A stretch of DNA of 64,000 bases, from positions 124,001 to 188,000 of the forward strand of contig JACKKE010000008.1 of the NCBI GenBank assembly GCA_020637595.1. Reading direction: 5' to 3'. A model generated the notes under the pieces. That model searched no databases, was not told the DNA's origin, and saw nothing but the letters and a program-made list of their open reading frames with translations. Position numbers and translations under genes: made by a program. This document shows positions 23,002 through 33,484 of the stretch, one piece after another. The stretch comes from Rhodobacter sp. (GTDB taxonomy: Bacteria; Pseudomonadota; Alphaproteobacteria; Rhodobacterales; Rhodobacteraceae). How positions within the stretch are numbered: position 1 is the first letter of the stretch; each line of letters begins with the position of its first letter.

Positions 23002-25725
23002 TCAGGCTTCGGTTTCGCCCTCGGGCGCGTCTTCTTCCTGTTCGGCCACGCGGGCGACGGACACGACGATCTCGCCCTTGCCGGTGTTGAACACCCGCAC
23101 CCCGCCGGCCGAGCGCGAGCGGAAGCTGACCTGCGCGACCGGCACCCGGATCGACTGGCCGGTCGAGGTGGCCAGCATGATCTGGTCGGCCAGGTCGACG
23201 GGGAAGGAGGCCACCAGCGCGCCACCGCGCATTGCCTTGTCCATCGCCGTGACGCCCTGGCCGCCGCGCCCGCGCACCGGGTAGTCGTGCGACGACGACA
23301 GCTTGCCCGCGCCGGATTCGGTGACAGTCAGGATCAGATCTTCGGCCGCCGACATCGCCGCATAGCGTTCGGGGCTCAGCTGCCCGGCCTCGACGGCCTC
23401 TTCGTCATCGGCCTCGGGTTCATCGAGCGCACCGGCCATCAGGCGGCGCTGCTTCAGATAGGCGGCGCGTTCCTGCGGGTCGGCCTCGAAGTGGCGGATC
23501 ACCGCCATCGAGACGACGCGATCGCCGTCGGCCAGGCGGATGCCGCGCACGCCGGTCGAATCGCGGCCCTTGAAGACGCGCACGTCGGTCGTCGGGAAGC
23601 GGATCGCGCGGCCCAGCTGGGTGACCAGCATGACGTCGTCATTCTCGTCGCAGATGCGGGCATTCACCAGGCTCACGCCCTCGGGCAGTTTCATTGCGAT
23701 CTTGCCGTTGCGCAGCACATTGGTGAAGTCGCTGAGCGCGTTGCGGCGCACATCGCCTTCGCTGGTCGCAAAGACGATCTGCAGGGTTTCCCATTCCTCC
23801 TCGGGCGCGTCGACCGGCATGATTGCGGCGATGGAAACCCCGGTCGGGATCGGCAGAATGTTGACGATTGCCTTGCCTTTTGCCGTGCGTCCGCCTTGCG
23901 GCAGCCGCCAGCACTTCAGCTTGTAGACCATCCCGTCGGTGGTGAAGAACAGAAGGTGCGTGTGGGTGTTGGCGACGAAGAGCGTGGTGACCACGTCGTC
24001 TTCCTTGGTCGCCATCCCGCTCAGGCCCTTGCCGCCGCGGTTCTGGGCGCGGAAATCAGCCAGCGGCGTGCGCTTGATATAGCCGCCCGAGGTGATCGTG
24101 ACGACCATGTCCTCGCGCTCGATCAGGTCTTCGTCTTCCAGATCGCCAGCCCAGTCGACGATCTCGGTCCGGCGCGGCACGGCGAAGAGGCCGCGCACCT
24201 CGTCCAGTTCGGCGGTGATGATCGCCATGATCCGCGCGCGCGACCGCAGGATGTCGAGGTAATCCTTGATCTTGGCGGCGAGGTCTTCCAGCTCGTCGGT
24301 GACCTCCTTGACGCCCATCGCGGTCAGGCGCTGCAGCCGCAGGTCAAGGATCGCGCGGGCCTGGATTTCGCTGAGGTTATAGGTGCCGTCGTCGTTGATC
24401 GTGTGGCTGGGATCGTCGATCAGGCGGATATAGTCCGCGATATCGGCGGCCGGCCAGCGCCGCGCCATCAGCCGTTCGCGCGCGTCCGCCGGATCGGCCG
24501 AGGCGCGGATCGTCGCCACGACCTCGTCGACGTTCGACACGGCGACCGCCAGACCGCACAGGACATGGCTGCGCTCACGCGCCTTGTTCAGCTCATAGGC
24601 CGTGCGGCGGGTGACGACTTCCTCGCGGAAGGTAATGAAATAATGCAGGAAATCGCGCAGGGTCAACTGCTCGGGCCGGCCGCCGTTCAGCGCCAGCATG
24701 TTGCAGCCGAAGGATGTCTGCATCGGTGTGAAGCGGAACAGCTGGTTCAGCACCACGTCGGGCGTTGCGTCACGCTTCAGCTCGACCACCACGCGCACGC
24801 CGATCCGGTCGGATTCGTCCGCGACATGGGCGATCCCCTCGATGCGCTTGTCGCGCACGGCTTCGGCGATCTTTTCCACCATCTGGGCCTTGTTGACCTG
24901 ATAGGGGATCTCGTCGACGACGATGGCAAAGCGGTCCTTGCGGATTTCCTCGACATGGGTCTTTGCCCGGATCACCACCGAGCCGCGCCCCTCGAGATAC
25001 GCCTTGCGCGCGCCCGAGCGGCCCATGATCTGCCCGCCGGTGGGGAAATCCGGGGCCGGGACGTATTGCATCAGGTCGTCGCTGGTCAGGTCGGGGTTCT
25101 CGATCAGCGCCTTGGTCGCGTCGATCACCTCGCCCAGGTTGTGGGGCGGGATGTTCGTCGCCATGCCGACGGCGATGCCGCCGGCGCCGTTGACCAGCAT
25201 GTTGGGAAAACGCGCGGGCAGGACCGAGGGTTCGCGGTCCTTGCCGTCATAGTTGTCCTGGAAATCGACGGTGTCCTTGTCGATATCGGCCAGCAGGAAA
25301 TTCGCCGGCTTGTCCATGCGCACTTCGGTATAGCGCATCGCCGCCGGGTTATCGCCGTCCATCGAGCCAAAGTTGCCCTGGCCGTCCAGCAGTTTCAGCG
25401 ACATCGAGAACGGCTGCGCCATGCGCACCAGCGCGTCATAGATCGCGCTGTCGCCGTGCGGGTGGTATTTGCCCATCACGTCGCCGACCGGGCGGGCCGA
25501 TTTGCGATAGGCCTTGTCATGGGTGTTGCCGGTCTCGTGCATCGCGTAGAGGATGCGCCGGTGCACCGGTTTCAGCCCGTCGCGCAGGTCGGGGATGGCG
25601 CGGCTGACGATCACGCTCATCGCGTAATCGAGATAGGCCGTGCGCATTTCCTGGACGATCGAGACCGACGGTTGCAGGGGCTTCTTGTCGCCGGTTTCGT
25701 CGGGCAGTTCGGTGTCGTCGCTCAC
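23002..25725 (-). CDS. gyrA: DNA gyrase subunit A
   Basis: Breakage-reunion subunit of gyrase. 907 residues. The winged-helix part has RAIPDLRDGLKPVHRRILYAM and the quinolone-determining segment GKYHPHGDSAIYDALVRMAQP, with Ser and Asp at the two classical resistance positions as in the sensitive E. coli enzyme. The catalytic Tyr lies in AAMRYTEVRM. Six C-terminal GyrA-box repeats follow, including the canonical QNRGGKGLSGM, and an acidic end (EQEEDAPEGETEA). The start is GTG 25725 with GAGG upstream. Confidence 0.97.
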   Translation of the reverse strand: MSDDTELPDETGDKKPLQPSVSIVQEMRTAYLDYAMSVIVSRAIPDLRDGLKPVHRRILYAMHETGNTHDKAYRKSARPVGDVMGKYHPHGDSAIYDALVRMAQPFSMSLKLLDGQGNFGSMDGDNPAAMRYTEVRMDKPANFLLADIDKDTVDFQDNYDGKDREPSVLPARFPNMLVNGAGGIAVGMATNIPPHNLGEVIDATKALIENPDLTSDDLMQYVPAPDFPTGGQIMGRSGARKAYLEGRGSVVIRAKTHVEEIRKDRFAIVVDEIPYQVNKAQMVEKIAEAVRDKRIEGIAHVADESDRIGVRVVVELKRDATPDVVLNQLFRFTPMQTSFGCNMLALNGGRPEQLTLRDFLHYFITFREEVVTRRTAYELNKARERSHVLCGLAVAVSNVDEVVATIRASADPADARERLMARRWPAADIADYIRLIDDPSHTINDDGTYNLSEIQARAILDLRLQRLTAMGVKEVTDELEDLAAKIKDYLDILRSRARIMAIITAELDEVRGLFAVPRRTEIVDWAGDLEDEDLIEREDMVVTITSGGYIKRTPLADFRAQNRGGKGLSGMATKEDDVVTTLFVANTHTHLLFFTTDGMVYKLKCWRLPQGGRTAKGKAIVNILPIPTGVSIAAIMPVDAPEEEWETLQIVFATSEGDVRRNALSDFTNVLRNGKIAMKLPEGVSLVNARICDENDDVMLVTQLGRAIRFPTTDVRVFKGRDSTGVRGIRLADGDRVVSMAVIRHFEADPQERAAYLKQRRLMAGALDEPEADDEEAVEAGQLSPERYAAMSAAEDLILTVTESGAGKLSSSHDYPVRGRGGQGVTAMDKAMRGGALVASFPVDLADQIMLATSTGQSIRVPVAQVSFRSRSAGGVRVFNTGKGEIVVSVARVAEQEEDAPEGETEA

Positions 25726-25810
25726 GCGGGCCTCGCTGGGTCAGTCCACAAGATTTTGTTGACCGCCTTATAGCCGAACCCCACCAACGGGCGCAATGCC
25801 GGGGGGCGCG

Positions 25811-25843
25811 AAAGCCCGGCGGAAAGCCTGTCCGCCGGGCTTT
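25811..25843 (-). terminator. Terminator of the VWA-repeat gene
   Basis: 13-bp perfect stem AAAGCCCGGCGGA/TCCGCCGGGCTTT (25811-25823 with 25831-25843), 7-base loop, six bases past the stop of the minus-strand gene ending at 25850. It separates that gene from gyrA. Confidence 0.75.
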
Positions 25844-25849
25844 GTGGGG

Positions 25850-27586
25850 TCAGTTCACCTGCAGGGGCTGACTGGCCAGGATGCGGGCCTCGGGGCCGTC
25901 CGCGATATAGCGCAGCTCATAGGTGCCGGGCGCGTCGGGCAGCAGGATGTCGAGCGGGCTGCCGGCATCGACATAGGCATAGGTGACATAGCCGATCGGG
26001 TCATCGCCGGCGCCGGTGATCGTCAGATAGTCGCCGGGGTTCGCCGGTCCCTGCCACGTCACCTTCATCGTGCTGCCCGCCGCGCCGCTGGCCGCAGCCG
26101 AGAGGCTGGCGGGGACATCCGTCACCTCGATCGCCTGGCTGGCGAAGACCGAGGTATCCTGGCCGGTGATGTAGCGCACCAGATAGCGCCCGGGGAAGGT
26201 CGGCAGGCGCAGCCCGACCGGGTTGCCGTCGCGGACATAGCTATAGCTCAGATACTCGCCGGGGCCGGCGTCGGGCAGGGCCACGTCGAGATAGTCATCG
26301 TCATGCCCGCCGCCCTGCCATTCCACCATCACCGTCGCCCCGATCGGCGCGCTGGCGGGGGCGGTCAGGGCCTGCTGTTGCGCGGTCACGGTGACCGGAA
26401 CCTCGGCCAGAACCTGACTGGCCGAGGCCAGCACATAGCGGATCACATAGTCGCCGGGCTGCGCAGGCAGGCGCAGGCCCACCGGGTTGCCGTCGGCGGT
26501 CCATGCATAGGTCAGGTGGTCGAGCGGCCCGGCGTCCGGGGCGACCACGCTGATGTAATCGCCCTCGCCGCTCGGCCCGTCCCAGGCGACCGACACCATG
26601 TCCCCCGCGGGGCCGCTGGCCGGTGCGGTCAGCGTCGCGGGCGGCAGCGGGTCGGTGAACACCACCTGCACCGACTGGGTCTGCGCGCCGGTGACGTGGA
26701 ACGGCTGCGCGATCGCCTCTTCGGTGTCGAGGCGCAAGGCGCGCAGGACGTAATCGCCCTCGGGCAATTGGGCCACGGGGGCGGCGGTCTGGGTCGCGTC
26801 CATCACGATGTGTTCGCCGGCAAAGACCTCGAACACCACGCCGCTGTCCAGCGCGCGCTCGGTGTCGCCCATCCGCAGCACGGCGGAAAAGCCCACGTCG
26901 CGCAGCGCGGGCGTGATGGGGGCGGCGGGCTCGGGCTGCGGGGCCTGGGCGACGGTGGCGGCGACCTCGGTCAGGGCGGCGGCCAGTTCCTCGGCATTGT
27001 CGGCGGTCAGAAAGCGCCCGCCGGTGGTGTCGGCGATGCACTGCATCTGCGCGCGGGCCTCGGGCTCGGCGGCGACGTCGAAGCCCACGACATGCGCGGT
27101 AAAGGCCACGCCCGCGGCCTCGAGTTCGGCGGCGATGGCGCAGGGGTCGGCCTCGCAGGTCTCGATCCCGTCCGAGACCAGGATCACCGTCGCCGGTTCC
27201 TCGGTATAGCGCAGGGCGCGCGCGGCCTCGACCACGGCCCGGGTCATCGGCGTGCGCCCGCGCGGGTTGATCGCCTCGACCGCCGCCCGGATCGCCGCGC
27301 GGTTGCCGGCGGCGGGCGCGATCAGGGTTTCGATATCCGAACAATCACCGCGCCGGCGATGGCCATAGACGGTCAGGCCCAGCTGCAGCTCGGCGGGCAA
27401 ATCGGCCAGCAGATCGGCCACCACCTCGCGGGCGATGACGATCTTGTTGATCCCGTCGATCTGCCCCCACATCGACCCCGACCCGTCGAGGACGAGAATT
27501 GCCGCGGGCGCGGCCGGCGGTTCGGACTGGGCGAGAAGGGGAAGGGGGCTGAGGGTCAGCGCGGTAGACAAAAGCAGGCGATGCAT
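25850..27586 (-). CDS. Secreted von Willebrand factor A protein with three C-terminal repeats
   Basis: 578 residues, predicted exported (signal MHRLLLSTALTLSPLPLLAQ). Residues ~30-220 form a VWA domain with a complete MIDAS start DGSGSMW, then PRGRTPMTRAV and ILVSDGIETCEADPC. A linker domain follows (~240-320). Three tandem repeats of about 83 residues then run from ~327 to the end. Each has LTAPAS-like starts, V-x-W-x-G-P, GDYL/ISV, L-TYAW/YSY/YAY, GNPVGLRLP and GxYxIRY. The repeats look like beta-sandwich modules. Function unknown; metal-dependent protein binding is plausible. ATG 27586 chosen over the TTG one codon upstream. Confidence 0.82.
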   Translation of the reverse strand: MHRLLLSTALTLSPLPLLAQSEPPAAPAAILVLDGSGSMWGQIDGINKIVIAREVVADLLADLPAELQLGLTVYGHRRRGDCSDIETLIAPAAGNRAAIRAAVEAINPRGRTPMTRAVVEAARALRYTEEPATVILVSDGIETCEADPCAIAAELEAAGVAFTAHVVGFDVAAEPEARAQMQCIADTTGGRFLTADNAEELAAALTEVAATVAQAPQPEPAAPITPALRDVGFSAVLRMGDTERALDSGVVFEVFAGEHIVMDATQTAAPVAQLPEGDYVLRALRLDTEEAIAQPFHVTGAQTQSVQVVFTDPLPPATLTAPASGPAGDMVSVAWDGPSGEGDYISVVAPDAGPLDHLTYAWTADGNPVGLRLPAQPGDYVIRYVLASASQVLAEVPVTVTAQQQALTAPASAPIGATVMVEWQGGGHDDDYLDVALPDAGPGEYLSYSYVRDGNPVGLRLPTFPGRYLVRYITGQDTSVFASQAIEVTDVPASLSAAASGAAGSTMKVTWQGPANPGDYLTITGAGDDPIGYVTYAYVDAGSPLDILLPDAPGTYELRYIADGPEARILASQPLQVN

Positions 27587-27797
27587 CAAGGGCTCGATCC
27601 TTTAGGAAAATGACTTGAAAGGGAAAACCAGGCCAGAAAAGATGCCGGGCGCGGGAAACATATGCGCGTCGGCGCGCGAAAGGCAAGTCCGTCGAACGGC
27701 GGCTGAACCCATCCCAGGCATCCGGGCACCTTGCCGCGGTGGACGGTGTCGCGCATCATGCTAGGGTTGCATCCATCAGTTCGTGGAGGAGAAGGTC

Positions 27798-28388
27798 ATG
27801 TCCCGTTCGCTCATCCTTGCAGCGTCTCTTGCCGTCGCCGCGCCAGCCCTTGCCGAGCCGGTCAACATCCGGCCCGATGTGGCCTCGGTCACCGTCCAGA
27901 CCGATGCCGGCCCGGTCGAGATCAGCCGCATCCAGGACAATGACCATGAGGTCAGCGGCGAATGGGCGCGCACCTCCAGACCCTGCCCGAATTTCTGCAT
28001 CCAGCCGATGAGCCCGGCCGAAGGCGTCACCACCATCGGCGAGCTGGAGATGATCGCGGCCCTCGAAGATCCGGTGGTGATCGTCACCGACAGCCGGGTG
28101 CGCGCCGACTATATGGGCGGCACGATCCCCGGCGCGATCCATCTGCCCTATACCGAAGTTGCCGACCGCCTCGACGTGCTGGGATGCGAGGTCGATTTCG
28201 ACGGGTTCGACTGCACCAATGCCGCCCAGGTCGTGCTGTTCTGCAACGGTCCCTGGTGCGGCCAGTCCCCGACCGCGATCCGCCGCATGATCGAGGCCGG
28301 CTTTCCCGCCGAGCGCATCAGCTATTATCGCGGCGGCATGCAGGTCTGGCGGATGCTGGGCCTGACGGTTGTGGTGCCACAGAGCTGA
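27798..28388 (+). CDS. Periplasmic rhodanese-like protein
   Basis: 196 residues. Signal peptide MSRSLILAASLAVAAPALAEP. Conserved pre-domain ISRIQDNDHEVSGEWARTSR and then PCPNFCIQPM with two cysteines. The rhodanese domain (~95-190) has VIVTDSRVRADYMGGTIPGAIHLPY and the active-site loop LFCNGPWCGQSP, whose first Cys is the expected persulfide carrier, followed by RISYYRGGMQVWRMLGL. Sulfur-transfer or thiol-redox role in the periplasm is inferred. ATG 27798 follows GGAGGAGAAGG; a GTG five codons earlier overlaps that site. Confidence 0.85.
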   Translation: MSRSLILAASLAVAAPALAEPVNIRPDVASVTVQTDAGPVEISRIQDNDHEVSGEWARTSRPCPNFCIQPMSPAEGVTTIGELEMIAALEDPVVIVTDSRVRADYMGGTIPGAIHLPYTEVADRLDVLGCEVDFDGFDCTNAAQVVLFCNGPWCGQSPTAIRRMIEAGFPAERISYYRGGMQVWRMLGLTVVVPQS

Positions 28389-28469
28389 CGCGCCCTGGCT
28401 GATGACCTGAATCAAGGCGGCCTGGCGGTTTCGGACCTAACCTCACGGTGCAATGAACAGGAGCGCGCC

Positions 28470-28871
28470 ATGTATCATACGATCCTCGTCCCGGTCGCCT
28501 ATGAGCCCGGTTTTGACGTCTCGCGCGAAATCGAGGTGGCGCGTGCACTGGCCGCGCCCGGCGCCAGCGTGACGATGCTGCACGCGATGGATCCGGTGCC
28601 GTTCTACGCCATTGATTATATGCCCGACGGCTGGCGCGAGGAACTCGCCGCGGCGATCGAGGCCGACATGCGCGCACAGGGGGCCACCGTCGAGGATTTG
28701 CGGGTGGTGGTGGTGCAGGACGATCCGGCGCACGCCATCCTCGACTGGGCGGTGGCGAACGAGGCCGACTGCATCGTCCTGGCCTCGCACCGGTCGGACA
28801 GCGCGCTGTTCGGCTCGACCGCGTCGCGGGTTGCGCGGCATGCGTCCTGCGCGGTGCATCTGATCCGCTGA
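28470..28871 (+). CDS. Universal stress protein (UspA family)
   Basis: 133 residues, UspA alpha/beta fold: MYHTILVPVAYEPGFDVSRE, VTMLHAMDPVPFYAIDYMP, a middle helix REELAAAIEADMRAQG, and ADCIVLASHRSDSALFGSTA ending SRVARHASCAVHLIR. The usual ATP-binding G-x2-G-x9-G-S/T pattern is altered (SHRSDSALFGSTASRV), so nucleotide binding is uncertain. ATG 28470 has CAGGAGCGCGCC upstream. Flanked by secreted proteins; not obviously in an operon. Confidence 0.85.
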   Translation: MYHTILVPVAYEPGFDVSREIEVARALAAPGASVTMLHAMDPVPFYAIDYMPDGWREELAAAIEADMRAQGATVEDLRVVVVQDDPAHAILDWAVANEADCIVLASHRSDSALFGSTASRVARHASCAVHLIR

Positions 28872-28901
28872 TCGGTGATCAGCCAAGCAAGGAGGGGGTT
28901 C

Positions 28902-29288
28902 ATGCGTAAACGTTTTTCGCTCGTTCTCGCGGTGCTTCTCGCCACGGCCCTGCCGGCTGCGGCGCAGAATTACATCGGGTCGTATTCGGCCTGGATCGGT
29001 GGGCAGGATCTCTATAATTCCAACGGTCAACGCCTGTGGGAGGCGTGGCAGATCCTCCGCCAGGACCGCGCGAATTTTCACCGCTTCAACCGGCGCGACC
29101 CCAATGATGGCGGCGATCCCTGGTTTGCAGATGCCAATGCGCGCGCGCAGCTGGAGCAGGCGGTGATGAACGCGGGGCTGGCGCCCTATCAGCGCCAGCA
29201 GATCCTGAACGGCGGGGTGATGGTGCAGGTCGACCTGTTCGGCTGGCCCGGGCAGATCACCAATGCCAATGTTCAAGTCTTTCCGTAA
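28902..29288 (+). CDS. Small secreted protein, unknown function
   Basis: 128 residues with a clear signal peptide (MRKRFSLVLAVLLATALPAAAQ) and a mature domain of about 106 residues rich in Asn, Gln, Trp and Tyr: NYIGSYSAWIGGQDLYNSNG, LWEAWQILRQDRANFHRFNR, DPNDGGDPWF, then YQRQQILNGGVMVQVDLFG. No cysteine after the signal, no membrane segment. I do not recognise the family. ATG 28902 follows AAGGAGGGGG, one of the strongest ribosome sites in this region, which suggests good expression. Confidence 0.75.
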   Translation: MRKRFSLVLAVLLATALPAAAQNYIGSYSAWIGGQDLYNSNGQRLWEAWQILRQDRANFHRFNRRDPNDGGDPWFADANARAQLEQAVMNAGLAPYQRQQILNGGVMVQVDLFGWPGQITNANVQVFP

Positions 29289-29326
29289 TCATCTGGGATA
29301 ACAGCGAAACCTGTTTTGCCTGACAT

Positions 29327-29827
29327 TCAACGCAGGCGACACAGGGTTGCCACCAGTGCCAGCGCCTCGCGCGGTAGATGCCTGAGCCACTGGCGCGGGC
29401 CGATCTGCCGCAGGGGTGGGCAGTTGAGCGTGGCCCTGAGGTCGAGCTGCCGCGCCAGCAGCCGCGCGCGCGGTGCGTGATAGGGGTCGGTGACGATCAC
29501 CACCTGCGCGGGCTGCAGCGTCTGCAGGATCGGCTTGGCAAAGGCCAGATTCTCGCGCGTGGTGGTCGAGCGGTCTTCCAGATGGATCGCCCCTTCCGGC
29601 ACCCCCGCCTCGCGGCAAAGCCGGGCGATCACTGCGGCCTCGCTGGGCGGATACCGCCCCGTGCCCCCACAGCCGAGGATCGCATCCACCCGGCCCGCCT
29701 TGTAAAGCCCGACCGCATGCACCACCCGCCGCGCCAGGGTGGGCGAGGGCTGGCCACCGGGCCAGACGGCGGCGCCGAGGATCAGGGCAAGGCGCGGGCA
29801 TGTTATTTGTTTTGTGCTTTGCGACAT
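29327..29827 (-). CDS. YdcF/ElyC family protein (DUF218)
   Basis: 166 residues, Rossmann-like DUF218 fold: RLALILGAAVWPGGQPSPTLARRVVHAVGLYKAG, then ILGCGGTGRYPPSEAAVI, HLEDRSTTTRENLAFAKPIL and VVIVTDPYHAPRARLLARQL. The family includes ElyC/SanA envelope-integrity proteins; this one lacks the usual N-terminal membrane anchor, so it may be cytoplasmic. Function unproven. ATG 29827 lies at the edge of an AT-rich insert; the two genes there diverge by 31 bases. Confidence 0.82.
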   Translation of the reverse strand: MSQSTKQITCPRLALILGAAVWPGGQPSPTLARRVVHAVGLYKAGRVDAILGCGGTGRYPPSEAAVIARLCREAGVPEGAIHLEDRSTTTRENLAFAKPILQTLQPAQVVIVTDPYHAPRARLLARQLDLRATLNCPPLRQIGPRQWLRHLPREALALVATLCRLR

Positions 29828-29858
29828 TGCATTTAATGTTTGATTTGCGCTTTCGTCG

Positions 29859-30440
29859 ATGACGATGGAGTTCTTCTCATGGGGTGGTGATTTGCGGCGC
29901 TATAAGAAGGTTCAGGTCCGCGGCTCTAGCCGAGGAGGGGCCAGGTTCATAGAGCAAGAAGTGGAGGATTTGACACGCTTGGCCTTCGATATCGCGTTCT
30001 CACAACTTGCTGGGCAAAAAGAAGATCTTAGAAATAGACGGAACCAAGCGACATTTTCTGGCGCAGTGTCTAGCCTTATTGCGTCAGTGTTTGCGTCTTT
30101 GTTGGGTTCCAAAGAGGCATTCTTCCGAGATCCTGTATTCTTAGGATTCTCATTGGAAGGAGTGCTGTTGCTGCTCGTATTCACTGCATCATTAGTGTTT
30201 GCAATCAGAGTCCAGACGGCTCTGGGAAAAGTGAATTTTGAACTGTCAAGTAGGAGGATTTTGTGGGCAGTAGAGCAGAAGCGGAGGCGCTCGACAGAGA
30301 TCAAATTTCTGGCTGAGGAAGCAGAGAGATTTTTCGACGAGAATGAGAGAGTAATCGCATCGGTTACTGGTGACTTGTGGTGGTCTCTAGTTTTTTCGTT
30401 TGCGCAAATTCCCTTGTGGGTTATGCTTTTGATAAAATGA
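29859..30440 (+). CDS. AT-rich accessory gene: three-helix membrane protein, unknown
   Basis: 193 residues. N-terminal cytoplasmic part with a charged helix (IEQEVEDLTRLAFDIAFSQL, residues 31-50), two predicted membrane helices (about 66-84 and 94-116), a basic/acidic helical stretch with RRILWAVEQKRRRSTEIKFL (~132-160), and a third hydrophobic segment at the C terminus (WWSLVFSFAQIPLWVMLLIK). Hand counts give about 42% GC in 30001-30060 and 45% in 30121-30180, far below the neighbours, and rare codons such as AGA and TTA are frequent: likely horizontal acquisition. I do not recognise the family; the layout resembles two-helix pore-type effectors, but that is only a shape comparison. Confidence 0.75.
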   Translation: MTMEFFSWGGDLRRYKKVQVRGSSRGGARFIEQEVEDLTRLAFDIAFSQLAGQKEDLRNRRNQATFSGAVSSLIASVFASLLGSKEAFFRDPVFLGFSLEGVLLLLVFTASLVFAIRVQTALGKVNFELSSRRILWAVEQKRRRSTEIKFLAEEAERFFDENERVIASVTGDLWWSLVFSFAQIPLWVMLLIK

Positions 30441-30455
30441 GGAGTGATTAGTGGT

Positions 30456-30581
30456 ATGGGCAGCAAAGACAGCAAGCCACCAGCGCCGCCGCCTTCTGGA
30501 AAGTCCACATACAGGGAAATCATCAAGGACGGGGGCAACTCTTCAACGCCTCAGTCGGCAGTGAAGAATAGCGGGAAGTAG
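30456..30581 (+). CDS. Small hydrophilic peptide (41 aa) following the membrane protein
   Basis: ATG 30456, stop TAG 30579-30581. TGAGGAG lies 11 bases upstream; an in-frame GTG at 30444 overlaps it. The peptide is MGSKDSKPPAPPPSGKSTYR followed by EIIKDGGNSSTPQSAVKNSG and K: Lys/Ser/Pro-rich, no hydrophobic segment, PPAPPP run. Fifteen bases after the membrane protein and in the same AT-rich block, so probably its cotranscribed partner. It ends six bases before the convergent uvrB stop. No family recognised; could be non-coding. Confidence 0.5.
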   Translation: MGSKDSKPPAPPPSGKSTYREIIKDGGNSSTPQSAVKNSGK

Positions 30582-30586
30582 GCCTT

Positions 30587-32770
<2,184 letters not shown>

Positions 32771-33111
32771 GAGGGGACTCGAGGCCACAGGGTGTCGCTA
32801 GAATTGTGCCTATTTTGTTCCCGTTCAACCCCGTTCTGGCTTTCGACGGGCTTCCGGGCGAACACAAAAACATGCATAGGCGATGTAAATTATTCGCCCG
32901 GGGCTCTTGTCCGCGATCCGGGCACACCTATTTCTGAAGAAGGGCAAACGCGGCCGACGGCACTTCCGATCCGTTTCTCCTCGCTCCCTGTGGTCCTAGC
33001 TGGCGTCGGACCGCGTTTGCACCGCCTGCAAAGCCTGCGCAGACACGGCTTTGCCCTTGTCAGCGCAGATGGTTTTGGGGATAAAGCGCGCAGAACCTTC
33101 GGAGAGACGAC
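32771..33111. other. Divergent intergenic region between uvrB and the NDUFS4-like gene
   Basis: 341 bases holding the promoters of two divergent genes. Three GTTC words occur at 32817, 32823 and 32833, but their spacings (two and six bases) do not fit the seven-base LexA spacing. An AT-rich stretch near 32862-32894 could hold a promoter. I see no clear terminator, repeat or ORF with a credible product. Confidence 0.5.
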
Positions 33112-33423
33112 ATGCGCGCCCGCATCTACACCCCTGCCCGCAACGCGATGCAATCCGGCACCGCCCGCACCAAGCACTGGGTGCTCGACTTCGCCCCGGG
33201 CGAGGCGCGCGCCAAGGATCCGCTGATGGGCTGGACCGGGTCGGGTGACACGCAAACCCAGGTCAAGCTGCGTTTTGCCACGCAGGCCGAGGCCGAGGCC
33301 TATGCCAAGGCGCAGGGCATCGACTATGTGGTGATGCAGCCCAAGACGCGCGCGGCCAATATCCGCGCCGGCGGCTATGGCGAGAATTTCGCGACCAACC
33401 GCCGTCAGGTCTGGACGCACTGA
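33112..33423 (+). CDS. NADH dehydrogenase accessory subunit, NDUFS4/ETC complex I family
   Basis: 103 residues. The family is the bacterial homologue of mitochondrial 18-kDa/AQDQ subunit NDUFS4, an accessory subunit of respiratory complex I found in alphaproteobacteria. Visible pattern: ARIYTPARNAMQSGTARTKHWVLDF, PLMGWTGSGDTQTQVKLRF, TQAEAEAYAKAQGIDYVV and the C-terminal FATNRRQVWTH. Ribosome site CGGAGAGACGAC precedes ATG 33112. It stands alone, away from any nuo operon in view. Confidence 0.9.
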   Translation: MRARIYTPARNAMQSGTARTKHWVLDFAPGEARAKDPLMGWTGSGDTQTQVKLRFATQAEAEAYAKAQGIDYVVMQPKTRAANIRAGGYGENFATNRRQVWTH

Positions 33424-33484
33424 TACCCGGCCATACGGCTGCTGACAAACCGGGCCCCGCGCCCGGTTTTTTCATGTCGCGCTG

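Noticed and set aside
22936..25773. Long + strand open frame opposite gyrA
   Set aside because: His/Arg/Gly-rich nonsense composition; all sequence sense is on the minus strand as GyrA.
25811..25843. gyrA leader attenuator
   Set aside because: The hairpin lies upstream of gyrA on the same strand but directly follows the stop of the preceding gene, so it is better explained as that gene's terminator.
32817..32836. Cluster of three GTTC words upstream of uvrB as an SOS box
   Set aside because: Spacings are two and six bases, not the seven required by the LexA consensus; uvrB control by LexA is not supported here.
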